Source: Pseudomonadota bacterium (GTDB lineage: Bacteria; Pseudomonadota; Gammaproteobacteria; Burkholderiales; Rhodocyclaceae). From it: 23,188 bases of DNA. A program made the position numbers and the translations under genes. The notes below the pieces were generated by a model. That model had not been told where the DNA came from. It worked only from the letters and a program-made list of their open reading frames with translations, and searched no databases. Numbering within the stretch: position 1 is the stretch's first letter; every line of letters begins with the position of its first letter. Below are positions 9,452 through 17,161 of this stretch, piece by piece. The DNA lies in assembly GCA_023459095.1 (NCBI GenBank), contig JAEWVQ010000314.1, positions 1 through 23,188 of the forward strand, read 5' to 3'.

Positions 9452-11431
9452 TCATGACAGATCGAGGTGCCGGATGCGTTGGGTGAGGCTGCGTATGGCC
9501 TTCTGGTCGGGCGTCGGGCCGTAGCGCAGGCGGGCGTAAGTGGCGGCAATGTCGGCCAGTTTACCGCCGTGGCGCGGCATGTGGGTCGCCAGCCGGCGGC
9601 CGTAGTCGAGCGGGCCTTCGGCGGCGGCGCGGGCGAGGCCGTGGCGGGCGAGCCGGTCCGAGAATGCGGCCCAGGCGCGGTCGAGGGCGTCGGCCTGGCT
9701 GCGCGTGCGCACCGCCCACACCATCAGCACGGCAAGCAACGCCGCGCCCAGCACGGCGATGAAGCCGGCGAGCATGCTCCACCCCGCGCGCTCCAGCCCT
9801 AGCCGGCTCAGCAGTTCGCGCTGTTGGTCGGCGCTGTAGCCGAGCACGACCTGGTTCCAGGCATTGGATACGGCCTCCCAGCGGTGGCGCAGGGTGATCA
9901 GCCAGGCGAGGTCGGTGCGCAGCATGAACGGCAGCGGCTCGCCGGCAGGCAGGGCCGACGCGAGGCCGTTCTCGATGCGCGCCGGCGCGGCCAGTGCGGT
10001 CGGGTCGATGCGTACCCAGCCGCGCCCGGCCAGCCAGACTTCGGCCCAGGCGTGGGCGTCGGACTGGCGTACCACCACGCTGCCATCGACTGGATTGATC
10101 TCGCCGCCCTGGTAGCCGGTGACGACGCGCGCGGGCACGCCGGCGGCGCGCATCAGGAACACGAAGGCGGACGCGAAATGCTCGCAGAAGCCGCGGCCGG
10201 TGTCGAACAGGAAGCCGTCCACGCTGTCGCGGCCGAGCAGAGGCGGGCGCAGGGTGTAGATCAGCCGTGCGTCCTGCAGATGGCGCAGCGTGCGCGCCAG
10301 CACGGCGCCCGGGTCTGGGGCGCCCGCTGCAAGCTGTGCGGCGAGCGCGCGGGCGCGCGGATTGCCGTCGGCAGGCAATTGCAGGGCGGCCTCGAGGGCC
10401 TGCGGCGGCTCGGCCACGCCAACCACGGCATCGGGGTAGGCGGCGAGTTCGAAACGCATGCGTTCGCGCACCCGGCGCTGGGCGAAGGCCTGAAAGTCGG
10501 CGGTGTAGCGCACGCCGGGCAGGTCCGGGGCGACGTAGTCGAGGGCGAGCAGCCAGTGGCGGTCGTGGGCTTCGAGGGTGAGACGGTAATCGAGGCGCCC
10601 CCCCCGGGCAGGGTAGGGGGCGGTGTCGCGCACGGTGGGCGGGCTCATCCGCCACGTGCTGCCGTCAAACTCGCCGAGCACCGGGCCGCGCCAGTAGCGC
10701 TGCGCGCGCGGTGGCGGCGGGCCGTCGAACTCGGCGCGGAAGGCGATCTCGTCGGACTGTCCGAGATTGCTGATCGAGCCCGGCGTCATTGTGTCGGAGA
10801 GCCCGGTGCGGGCGCTGTGGGCATCGGTCGGCAAGGCCCACAGCGGCCCCGGCAGGCGCGGAAAGAGCACGAACACCACGACCATGAAGGGCAGCCCCTG
10901 GGCGACGAGCACCGCACCGGTGCGCAGCCGTGCGCCGGCGCGCGCCTGCGGGTCGGAGAGGGCGAGCAGGCTGCACATGGCGAGCACGGTGCCGGCGAGG
11001 GTGACGAGGGCGATCGGCAGGGTCTGGTTGTCGAAGAACTGACCGAGGAGCAGGAACAGGCAGAGCAGCACGGCGGCGTGGATGTCGCGCATCGCGCGCG
11101 CTTCGAGCAGTTTCAGGCACAGCATCAGGCTGAGCACGACGATGCCCGGCTCCAGACCGAAGAAGCGGCCGAACTCGGCGCGTACGCCGAACACCACGGC
11201 GATCGCGAGAACGATGAGGAGCGCGCGCTGCGGCGCGACCCGCCCTTGCCACAGCAGCAGACCGCGCCAGGCGAGCAGCAGCAGGCACAGGCCGCTCGCC
11301 CACGTCGGCAGCGTCAGCATGTGGGGGGCGAGGGTGACGAGCGCGGTGGCGAGCAGCCAGGCGCCCTGGCCGCGTTGCAGGGCGGGGGCGGGCGCGGCGC
11401 GGTTGCGGAAGAGGCGGCGCAGGTCAGGCAT
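9452..11431 (-). CDS. tgpA: TgpA-like membrane protein: DUF3488 plus periplasmic transglutaminase-like domain
   Basis: An inner-membrane protein of 659 aa. About six hydrophobic segments fill residues 22-200 (DUF3488 region). A periplasmic transglutaminase-like domain follows, then another membrane segment at about 552-573 and a C-terminal cytoplasmic DUF4129-like tail. The Cys-His-Asp triad is intact: C416 in GRGFCEHFASAF, H460 in SDAHAWAEV and D476 in VRIDPTA. The spacing (44 and 16 residues) matches the C404/H448/D464 triad I recall for Pseudomonas aeruginosa TgpA, reported as an essential protein there; its natural substrate is unclear to me. The ATG at 11431 overlaps the end of the DUF58 gene by 8 bases, so the two are translationally coupled. 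A run of eight G on this strand (plus coordinates 10598-10605) lies in the coding sequence. Confidence 0.92.
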   Translation of the reverse strand: MPDLRRLFRNRAAPAPALQRGQGAWLLATALVTLAPHMLTLPTWASGLCLLLLAWRGLLLWQGRVAPQRALLIVLAIAVVFGVRAEFGRFFGLEPGIVVLSLMLCLKLLEARAMRDIHAAVLLCLFLLLGQFFDNQTLPIALVTLAGTVLAMCSLLALSDPQARAGARLRTGAVLVAQGLPFMVVVFVLFPRLPGPLWALPTDAHSARTGLSDTMTPGSISNLGQSDEIAFRAEFDGPPPPRAQRYWRGPVLGEFDGSTWRMSPPTVRDTAPYPARGGRLDYRLTLEAHDRHWLLALDYVAPDLPGVRYTADFQAFAQRRVRERMRFELAAYPDAVVGVAEPPQALEAALQLPADGNPRARALAAQLAAGAPDPGAVLARTLRHLQDARLIYTLRPPLLGRDSVDGFLFDTGRGFCEHFASAFVFLMRAAGVPARVVTGYQGGEINPVDGSVVVRQSDAHAWAEVWLAGRGWVRIDPTALAAPARIENGLASALPAGEPLPFMLRTDLAWLITLRHRWEAVSNAWNQVVLGYSADQQRELLSRLGLERAGWSMLAGFIAVLGAALLAVLMVWAVRTRSQADALDRAWAAFSDRLARHGLARAAAEGPLDYGRRLATHMPRHGGKLADIAATYARLRYGPTPDQKAIRSLTQRIRHLDLS

Positions 11432-12416
11432 CGGCGGGCTCCGTTCGGGACGACGGGAACTCCGCCAGCGCGCTCAGGCAGCGCATCAGATGGGCGCGGC
11501 CGCGCGCCGGTGCGATCTCGCTGCCGGGCAGGGCGAGGCCGGCGGCGAGGCCGCGGCGCTCGGCCTCGAGCAGCCAGGCAGTGAGCCGCGACAGGCGGGC
11601 TTCGTCGTCGAGCGCGGCAGGTAGCCGGGTCCAGTCGAGCACGATGTCGCCGCCGAGCTCGCCGGCGAACTGTTTGGTCTGCAGCGGTCCGCCGCGGGCG
11701 AGAGTCTTCCATGCCACATGGCGCGGCGAGTCGACATCGCGGTAGGGGCGCAGGCCGGCGAAGTCGTCGTCACCGGGGCCGGCGGTGCGGCCACCGCCGT
11801 GGCCTGCGGTGTCGTTGCCGGGCAGCGGCGGCGGATCGGTTTCCGGGGCGGGGAACACCACGCAGTCGAGCGCGGGCACGATGACGCTCCAGGCGCGGGC
11901 GAGGCCGAGTGGCCAGGTGGTCTGCAGCGTGCAGCGCCCGAGCGCGAGGCGGCCGCGGCGGCGCGTGGGAACGGCGAGGTGGATTTCGGTTTCGTCGGCG
12001 GCCGGCAGGTCGAAGCGGGTCGAGTTGCCGTGGGCGCGCAATTCGAGCGCGGGGCGGCGCTCGGCACGCGGATTGTCGAAGTGCAGGCTGAAGCGCGCCG
12101 CTTCGCCGCAGAACACCGGTTCGGCGCGGCCAGGGCGGATCGACAGCTGCAGCAGGTTGCGGAAGGCGTGGACCAGGCTGGCCAGCGCCGTGCCGGCGAG
12201 CAGGAAGACGAGGCCGTAGCCCAGGCTGAGGTTGTAGTTGATCGCGGCGAGCAGCATCACCAGCAGGGCGGCGGCAAAGGCGAAGCCGGCGGCGGTGGGG
12301 AGCACGTAGATGCGGCGTTGGCCGAGGCGGATGGGGGCGATTTCCGGGCGGCGCCCGCGCCGTACGCGGGCAAGCAGGGCCGCCACCGGCGGCAGGCGCT
12401 GGAGGCTGGTGGGCAT
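11424..12416 (-). CDS. DUF58 family membrane-anchored protein
   Basis: A 330-aa protein. Two hydrophobic segments lie near the N-terminus (about 38-58 and 65-83) and a large soluble part follows. The DUF58 signature appears at roughly 210-245 as GLRPYRDVDSPRHVAWKTLA and QTKQF. DUF58 proteins often have a von Willebrand-like fold and are almost always encoded beside MoxR ATPases; the biochemical role is not settled. Here the gene starts 7 bases after the moxR stop and overlaps tgpA by 8 bases, giving the common trio MoxR-DUF58-TgpA. By inference the ATPase remodels or matures the DUF58/TgpA membrane complex. Confidence 0.9.
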   Translation of the reverse strand: MPTSLQRLPPVAALLARVRRGRRPEIAPIRLGQRRIYVLPTAAGFAFAAALLVMLLAAINYNLSLGYGLVFLLAGTALASLVHAFRNLLQLSIRPGRAEPVFCGEAARFSLHFDNPRAERRPALELRAHGNSTRFDLPAADETEIHLAVPTRRRGRLALGRCTLQTTWPLGLARAWSVIVPALDCVVFPAPETDPPPLPGNDTAGHGGGRTAGPGDDDFAGLRPYRDVDSPRHVAWKTLARGGPLQTKQFAGELGGDIVLDWTRLPAALDDEARLSRLTAWLLEAERRGLAAGLALPGSEIAPARGRAHLMRCLSALAEFPSSRTEPADA

Positions 12417-12423
12417 CGCCGGC

Positions 12424-13341
12424 TCAGCTCACCGCGACGCTGTCCATCAGGCGGACGAGTGCGGCAGCCGGCGGATGGCGGCCGTCGCCGGCAAGGTGCA
12501 GGCGATGGCCGGCGACGTGGGGGAACACGCGCTGTACGTCTTCCGGCAGCACATGGTCGCGGCCTTCGATGAGGGCGTGGGCACGTGCCGCGCCGAGCAG
12601 GGCGAGGCCGGCGCGCGGACTCAGGCCGGCGGTGAACTCCGCGCTTTGCCGGGTCGCGGCGAGGAGCGCGTGGAGGTAGTCGATCAGGCGGTCGGCGACC
12701 GTGATGCGCTGGGCGGCGCGCTGCAGTTCGAGCAGGTCGGCCGGGGTGATCACCGGGCGCTGGCGTTCGAGCAGATCGCGGCGGTCTTCGCCCATCAGCA
12801 GGGCGCGCTCTGCGGCGCGGTCGGGGTAGCCGAGGCGGATGCGCATCAGGAAGCGGTCGAGCTGGCTCTCGGGGAGCGGGAAAGTGCCGATCTGATTCGC
12901 CGGATTCTGGGTCGCGATCACGAAGAAGGGCTCTGGCAGCGCCAGGGTATGGCCGTCGGCGGTGACCTGGCGCTCTTCCATGGCCTCGAGCAGCGCGCTC
13001 TGCGTTTTCGGCGTGGCGCGGTTGACCTCGTCGGCGAGGATCAGCTGGGCGAACACCGGCCCCGGATGGAAGCGGAAGCTGCTGCTGTCGCGGTCGAACA
13101 CCGATACGCCGACGATGTCGGCGGGCAGCAGGTCGCTGGTGAACTGGATGCGCTGGAACTGCAGCCCGATCAGGCGGGCGAGCATGTGGGCGAGGGTGGT
13201 CTTGCCGACGCCGGGGACATCCTCGATCAGCAGGTGGCCGCGGGCGATCAGGCAGGAAACCGCCAGTTTGAGTTCCGCCTCCTTGCCCAGGATGATCTGA
13301 TTGGCCGCCTCGATTAGGCGTGTGGCATGGTGCTGGGGCAT
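12424..13341 (-). CDS. MoxR-family AAA+ ATPase
   Basis: A 305-aa AAA+ ATPase thought to act as a chaperone for assembly or activation of partner proteins. Walker A is at 41-50 ([10 protein letters not shown]) and Walker B at 101-107 (ILADEVN). Sensor 1 is ATQNP at 143-147, and ESQLDRF with a likely arginine finger is at 158-164. A lid domain completes the protein. The frame is open to 13500, but the upstream residues are unlike MoxR and would cover the divergent promoter and the start of the neighbouring gene, so [20 protein letters not shown] at 13341 is taken as the start. There is no clear Shine-Dalgarno. First gene of moxR-DUF58-tgpA(-mltB), divergent from the deacetylase-like gene. Confidence 0.93.
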   Translation of the reverse strand: MPQHHATRLIEAANQIILGKEAELKLAVSCLIARGHLLIEDVPGVGKTTLAHMLARLIGLQFQRIQFTSDLLPADIVGVSVFDRDSSSFRFHPGPVFAQLILADEVNRATPKTQSALLEAMEERQVTADGHTLALPEPFFVIATQNPANQIGTFPLPESQLDRFLMRIRLGYPDRAAERALLMGEDRRDLLERQRPVITPADLLELQRAAQRITVADRLIDYLHALLAATRQSAEFTAGLSPRAGLALLGAARAHALIEGRDHVLPEDVQRVFPHVAGHRLHLAGDGRHPPAAALVRLMDSVAVS

Positions 13342-13480
13342 GGCGGGGCGTACTGTGAAATTGATCGGGAAGCGGGGATAATAGACGACAAACATTGCGA
13401 GTCCGAAGCAGGGACCGGTATCGCATCCGTCATCGGGCGGATGACGAGGGACAATTCGCCCAGGTGGGGAGAGGAGGGAT
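13342..13480. promoter_or_regulatory. Divergent promoter region, moxR / deacetylase-like gene
   Basis: The 139 bases between the two divergent starts contain an AT-rich spot in otherwise GC-rich DNA. On the plus strand GATAAT (13377-13382) has CTGTGA 18 bases upstream (13353-13358) as a weak -35. On the minus strand TATTAT occupies 13383-13378, so -10 candidates on the two strands overlap. The only strong signal is the AGGAGG ribosome-binding site just before 13481. Promoter assignment is by eye. Confidence 0.4.
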
Positions 13481-14404
13481 ATGACGACGGCGTTCATCAC
13501 GCACCGCGAGTGCTGGCTCCACGATATGGGGACGTTTCACCCCGAATGTCCGGATCGCCTGTCGGCGATCAACGATCGTCTGATCGCCGCCGGTCTCGAT
13601 ATGTATCTTTCGTTCTACGACGCGCCGCTGGCCACCGCCGAGCAGGTTGCGCGCGTCCATCCCACGGCCTATCTCGAGGAACTGCTGGCGAACGTGCCCG
13701 AGCACGGCATCCGCCACCTCGACCCCGATACGGCGATGGGGCCGAACACGATGAAGGCGGCGCTGCGCTCGGCCGGCGCAGGCGTGCTCGCCACCGATCT
13801 GGTGATGAAGGGCGAGATCGAGAACGCCTTCTGCGCCGTGCGTCCGCCCGGCCATCATGCCGAGCGCAGCAAGGCGATGGGTTTCTGCTTCCTCAACAAC
13901 GTTGCCATCGCCGCCCGCCACGCGCTCGAGGCCCACGGCCTGCAGCGGGTCGCGATCGTCGATTTCGACGTCCATCACGGCAACGGCACCGAGGACATCT
14001 TCCGCGACGACCCGCGGGTGATGATGGCGAGCATCTTCCAGCACCCGTTCTTTCCGTACTGCGGCACCGAGAATCCGCCGGCACACATGTGCAACATTCC
14101 GGTTCCGGCGGGCACGCGCGGCGATGCCTTCCGCCAGATCGTCAGCGACATCTGGGTGCCGGCGCTGCGCAACCACAATCCGCAGGCCATCTTCATCTCG
14201 GCGGGTTTCGACGCTCATTACGAGGACGACATGGGTTCGCTCGGCCTGGTCGAGGCCGACTACGTTTGGGCGACCCAACAGATCAAGGCGGTGGCGGAAG
14301 ATTGCGGTCACAAGCGCATCGTCTCCGTGCTCGAAGGCGGCTACGCGCTGTCCTCGCTGGCGCGTTCGGTGGTCGCCCACATCAAGGCGCTGGCCGATCT
14401 TTGA
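13481..14404 (+). CDS. Class II histone deacetylase-like / acetylpolyamine-type amidohydrolase
   Basis: A zinc-dependent deacetylase fold protein of 307 aa, full length. The bacterial members hydrolyse acetyl groups from lysine-like or polyamine substrates; the true substrate here is unknown. Visible motifs are [11 protein letters not shown] at 20-30, RPPGHHAE at 121-128 (paired active-site histidines H125 and H126), [14 protein letters not shown] at 134-147, and [14 protein letters not shown] at 161-174 with zinc ligands D163 and H165. The third ligand is D244 in SAGFDAH, and the catalytic-loop tyrosine lies in EGGYAL (Y288). A very good Shine-Dalgarno, GAGGAGGG, precedes the ATG at 13481. 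Nothing in the neighbours (moxR divergent, dapA downstream after 119 bases) points to a substrate. Confidence 0.92.
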   Translation: MTTAFITHRECWLHDMGTFHPECPDRLSAINDRLIAAGLDMYLSFYDAPLATAEQVARVHPTAYLEELLANVPEHGIRHLDPDTAMGPNTMKAALRSAGAGVLATDLVMKGEIENAFCAVRPPGHHAERSKAMGFCFLNNVAIAARHALEAHGLQRVAIVDFDVHHGNGTEDIFRDDPRVMMASIFQHPFFPYCGTENPPAHMCNIPVPAGTRGDAFRQIVSDIWVPALRNHNPQAIFISAGFDAHYEDDMGSLGLVEADYVWATQQIKAVAEDCGHKRIVSVLEGGYALSSLARSVVAHIKALADL

Positions 14405-14415
14405 ATCCGTCTTTG

Positions 14416-14435
14416 GGCGCGACCGGGGCCGCGCC
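14416..14435. other. GC-rich hairpin after the deacetylase-like gene
   Basis: GGCGCG (14416-14421) can pair with CGCGCC (14430-14435), 11 bases after the stop codon. There is no T run, so it may at most stabilise the 3' end or act as a weak terminator. The rest of the gap up to dapA holds only the dapA -10 candidate. Confidence 0.3.
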
Positions 14436-14488
14436 GCGTCACCCTTCCGGGATGTCGCGGCAGGGCTGGTCGCGCGTCGGCGATCGGT

Positions 14489-14494
14489 TAGAAT
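14489..14494 (+). promoter_or_regulatory. Probable -10 box of dapA
   Basis: TAGAAT in the context GGTTAGAATCGGGG stands 29 bases upstream of the dapA ATG. The -35 position (about 14466-14471, CTGGTC) is poor. An AT-richer stretch with TTTTCTTC follows. No Shine-Dalgarno is evident before dapA. Confidence 0.5.
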
Positions 14495-14523
14495 CGGGGT
14501 TTTCTTCGCTTCGGCCAACCGCC

Positions 14524-15402
14524 ATGATTACCGGATCGCTTGTCGCCATCGTCACCCCGATGCACGAAGATGGCAGCCTTGATTTTCCCCGCCTGCGCAG
14601 CCTGATCGACTGGCATGTCGCCGAAGGCACCGACGGCATCGTCGTCGTCGGCACCACCGGCGAGTCGCCCACGGTCAATGTGGACGAACACTGCGAACTG
14701 ATCCGCGTCGCCGTCGAGCATGCCGCCGGCCGCATTCCGGTGATCGCCGGCACCGGCGCCAATTCCACTGCGGAGGCGATCGAGCTCGCGCGCTTTGCCG
14801 AGCGCGCCGGCGCCGCCGCCCATCTGTCGGTGGTGCCCTACTACAACCGGCCGACGCAGGAGGGGTTGTACCGTCATTTCCGCAGCATCGCCGAGGCGGT
14901 CGGGCTGCCGCTGATCCTGTACAACGTGCCGGGGCGCACGGTGGCCGATCTGGCCAATGACACCACGCTGCGTCTGGCCGAGATCCCGAACATCGTGGGG
15001 GTCAAGGACGCGACCGGCAGCATCGATCGCGCCTGCGACCTGATCGAGCGCGCGCCCGAAGGCTTCGCCCTGTACAGCGGTGACGACATGACGGTGGCGG
15101 CCTTCATCCTGCTCGGCGGCCACGGCACGATCTCGGTCACCGCCAACGTCGCGCCGCGCGCCATGCACGAGATGTGCGCCGCCGCACTGGAAGGCAATGC
15201 GGTCAAGGCGCGCGAGATCAATGCGCGTCTGGTCGGGCTGCATCGCCATCTGTTCTGTGAAGCGAATCCGATTCCCGTGAAGTGGGCGGTGGCGCGCATG
15301 GGGCTGGCCGGCGACGGCATCCGCCTGCCGCTCACCCCGCTGTCCGAAGGGCTGCACGAACGGGTTCGCCAGGCGATGCGCCAGGCCGGCGTCAACGTCT
15401 GA
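14524..15402 (+). CDS. dapA: 4-hydroxy-tetrahydrodipicolinate synthase
   Basis: Condenses pyruvate with aspartate semialdehyde in the cytoplasm, the first committed step of diaminopimelate/lysine synthesis, which feeds peptidoglycan. The protein is 292 aa, the usual TIM-barrel length. The Schiff-base lysine is K161 (VGVKDATG). The proton relay residues T44 and T45 (VVGTTGES) and Y133 are in place, as is R138 (LYNVPGRT), which binds the aspartate semialdehyde carboxylate. Residue numbers match E. coli DapA exactly. One small oddity: the usual GAD before the PYYNRP motif reads AGAAAH. bamC follows after 26 bases, a pairing common in beta- and gammaproteobacteria and consistent with an operon. 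Confidence 0.97.
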   Translation: MITGSLVAIVTPMHEDGSLDFPRLRSLIDWHVAEGTDGIVVVGTTGESPTVNVDEHCELIRVAVEHAAGRIPVIAGTGANSTAEAIELARFAERAGAAAHLSVVPYYNRPTQEGLYRHFRSIAEAVGLPLILYNVPGRTVADLANDTTLRLAEIPNIVGVKDATGSIDRACDLIERAPEGFALYSGDDMTVAAFILLGGHGTISVTANVAPRAMHEMCAAALEGNAVKAREINARLVGLHRHLFCEANPIPVKWAVARMGLAGDGIRLPLTPLSEGLHERVRQAMRQAGVNV

Positions 15403-15428
15403 TCCGTCCAATCCAAATCAGGAACCTC

Positions 15429-16574
15429 ATGAATCGCTCCACGCGCACTTCCGTTTCTCTCGTCGCGCTGTCGCTCGCCCTCGCCGGGTGCTCGGGCTCG
15501 CTGCTCGAGTCGAAGCGCATCGATTACAAGAGCGCCAGCGCCCGCCAGGTTGCCCCGCTCGAAATCCCGCCCGACCTGACCGCGCCCACGCGTGACGACC
15601 GCTTCGCCGTTCCCGACGTCGCGCCGCGCAGCGTCGCCACCTTCTCCGCCTACAGCGCCGACCGCGCCGGCCCGGCGGCCGCGCGTGCCGCGACCGAGGT
15701 GATGCCCGCGCCCGAGAACATGCGCATCGAGCGCGCGGGGTCGCAGCGCTGGCTGGTGGTGCCCGGTAAGGCCGAGGAGTTGTGGCCGCAGGTCAAGGAC
15801 TTCTGGCTCGAGCTCGGCTTCATCCTCAATACCGACAGCCCCGACATCGGCGTCATGGAAACCGACTGGGCCGAGGATCGCGCCAAGATCCCGCAGGATT
15901 TCGTGCGCAACACACTGGGCAAGGTCATCGACGGCCTGTATTCGACGCCGGAGCGCGACAAGTTCCGCACCCGTCTGGAAGCGGGCAAGGACGCCGGCAC
16001 CGTGGAAATCTACATCAGTCACCGCGGCATGATGGAGATCTACCCCACCGAGGCCAAGGATTCGACGATCTGGCAACCGCGTCCGGCCGATCCCGAGCTC
16101 GAGGCCGAGATGCTGCGCCGCCTGATGGTGCGTCTGGGCGCCGACGAGGCCCGCGCCCAGGCCGCGCTCGCCGAGGCGCCGGTGGCCGAACGTGCCAAGG
16201 TCACCGCGGGGGCGAACGGCGAGGTCAGCCTGAACGTGGACGAGCCTTTCGACCGCGCTTGGCGGCGCGTCGGCCTGGCGCTCGACCGCATCGGTTTCAC
16301 CGTCGAGGATCGCGACCGTGCGCAGGGGTTGTATTTCGTGCGCTACGTCGACCCCGAGGCCGACAACAACAGCAAGCAGAGCGAGGGCTTCCTGTCGAAA
16401 CTGGCATTCTGGCGCGGCAGTGACAAGCCGGCCGCCGCAGGTAGCGAATATCGTCTGCGTGTGCAAGGGCGCGGCGACGCGTCGTCGGTGACGGTACTGA
16501 CCCGCGAGGGCGGCGCGGACCGTTCCGAAACCGCGAAGCGGATGCTGGGGCTGCTGCAGCAGGAATTGCGCTGA
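15429..16574 (+). CDS. bamC: BAM complex lipoprotein BamC (NlpB)
   Basis: An outer-membrane lipoprotein accessory to the BAM machine that inserts beta-barrel proteins. From the ATG at 15429 it is 381 aa. The signal peptide MNRSTRTSVSLVALSLALAG ends at lipobox cysteine C21. The unstructured N-terminal segment (about 22-60) contains the ESKRIDYKSA stretch, corresponding to the part of E. coli BamC that binds BamD. Two helix-grip domains follow, at about 100-230 (WLVVPGKAEELWPQVKDFW onward) and about 260-381 (DEPFDRAWRRVGLALDRIGF onward). The frame is open to 15282 inside dapA, but only the 15429 start gives a signal peptide. Lies 26 bases after dapA and ends just before a strong terminator. Confidence 0.93.
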   Translation: MNRSTRTSVSLVALSLALAGCSGSLLESKRIDYKSASARQVAPLEIPPDLTAPTRDDRFAVPDVAPRSVATFSAYSADRAGPAAARAATEVMPAPENMRIERAGSQRWLVVPGKAEELWPQVKDFWLELGFILNTDSPDIGVMETDWAEDRAKIPQDFVRNTLGKVIDGLYSTPERDKFRTRLEAGKDAGTVEIYISHRGMMEIYPTEAKDSTIWQPRPADPELEAEMLRRLMVRLGADEARAQAALAEAPVAERAKVTAGANGEVSLNVDEPFDRAWRRVGLALDRIGFTVEDRDRAQGLYFVRYVDPEADNNSKQSEGFLSKLAFWRGSDKPAAAGSEYRLRVQGRGDASSVTVLTREGGADRSETAKRMLGLLQQELR

Positions 16575-16583
16575 TTGCGCTCG

Positions 16584-16617
16584 CGCACCGCGCGGCCGGC
16601 GTGGCCGGTGCGGTGCG
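16584..16617. other. Long GC-rich inverted repeat before the terminator
   Basis: CGCACCGC (16584-16591) and GCGGTGCG (16610-16617) are perfect inverted repeats, with GGCC/GGCC able to pair inside. The element lies between the bamC stop and the terminator. It may protect the 3' end of the mRNA; function not known. Confidence 0.5.
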
Positions 16618-16623
16618 TCAAAC

Positions 16624-16654
16624 AAAAAAGCCGGTCAATCGACCGGCTTTTTTT
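16624..16654. terminator. Bidirectional intrinsic terminator between bamC and the small lipoprotein gene
   Basis: The stem AAAAAAGCCGGTC (16624-16636) pairs with GACCGGCTTTTTT (16641-16653) around the loop AATC. The A run on one side and T run on the other make it work on both strands. It separates the converging bamC (plus) and Ala-rich lipoprotein (minus) genes. Confidence 0.93.
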
Positions 16655-16672
16655 CGCCCGAACGGCGGAGGC

Positions 16673-17035
16673 TTACTTCTGTGCCGCGTCCTTCGCGGCT
16701 TCGGCGGCTTCCTTCACCGCATCGGCGGCGGCGGCCGCGCCGTCCTTGGCGGCATCGACCGCAGCGGCGGCGCCTTCCTTGGTCGCGTCAACCGCTGCCG
16801 CAGCGCCTTCCTTGGCGGCTTCAGCCGCGTCCTTCACGGCTTCGCCGGCGCTCTGCGCGGCGCCCTCGGCGGGTGCGGCTACCGGAGCAGCCTGTTCGGC
16901 CGGGGCAGCGGCAGGAGTGGCCGGCGCGGTTTGCTGGACCGGCGCAGGCGCAGCGGCGGGGGCGGCCTCTTCCTTCTTGCCGCAGGCGGAAACGGCGATG
17001 GCGACCAGGGCGGCGACGAGAAGAGATTGCTTCAT
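16673..17035 (-). CDS. Small Ala-rich lipoprotein with 11-residue helical repeats
   Basis: I do not recognise a named family. The 120-aa product has a signal peptide with lipobox AVSAC (C18) followed by GKKEE, and no aspartate at +2, which favours outer-membrane sorting. An Ala/Pro-rich spacer covers about 24-60, and from about 65 there is a strongly helical part. There an 11-residue unit repeats: EGAAAAVDATK (76-86), EGAAAAVDAAK (87-97) and DGAAAAADAVK (98-108), with lysines at 75, 86, 97 and 108. The protein ends in lysine (K120). The layout (lipid anchor, spacer, amphipathic helix, terminal Lys) recalls Lpp-like spacers, and the 11-mers recall LEA-type helices; both are analogies. AGAGG lies 9 bases before the ATG. 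The coding sign is supported by the lipobox, the ribosome-binding site and the terminator just past the stop. Confidence 0.8.
   Translation of the reverse strand: MKQSLLVAALVAIAVSACGKKEEAAPAAAPAPVQQTAPATPAAAPAEQAAPVAAPAEGAAQSAGEAVKDAAEAAKEGAAAAVDATKEGAAAAVDAAKDGAAAAADAVKEAAEAAKDAAQK
16712..16810 (-). repeat. Three imperfect 33-bp tandem repeats in the lipoprotein gene
   Basis: The DNA coding residues 76-108 consists of three head-to-tail 33-base units, each with GCGCC(T/G)TCCTTGG on the plus strand. The third-position differences between units suggest selection on the peptide and not recent duplication. Confidence 0.75.
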
Positions 17036-17094
17036 TTGTATTTTCCTCTTAATGGGGTCAGACAGCAGGCGACCGGCATCACCAGTCGTATTTC

Positions 17095-17122
17095 ATGTTA
17101 GCACGCGCTGATTGACTCCAAC
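17095..17122 (-). promoter_or_regulatory. Possible promoter of the small lipoprotein gene
   Basis: Reading the minus strand, GTTGGA (17122-17117) is followed after 16 bases by TAACAT (17100-17095). That would give a leader of about 50 bases. The gap 17036-17161 holds no gene. Weak match, assigned by eye. Confidence 0.3.
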
Positions 17123-17161
17123 CACCGTTCTGCTGCGCTGCGGAAGAGGTCTGTGATCGGC

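Noticed and set aside
8332..9486. A 384-codon plus-strand frame over mltB
   Set aside because: Antisense shadow of mltB, which has an intact catalytic site; the plus-strand product shows no family motif or ribosome-binding site.
9824..11584. A 586-codon plus-strand frame over tgpA
   Set aside because: Antisense shadow; the opposite strand encodes the conserved Cys-His-Asp triad and membrane segments of TgpA.
13342..13500. Longer MoxR start
   Set aside because: The extra residues are unlike MoxR and would cover the divergent promoter region and the start of the deacetylase-like gene.
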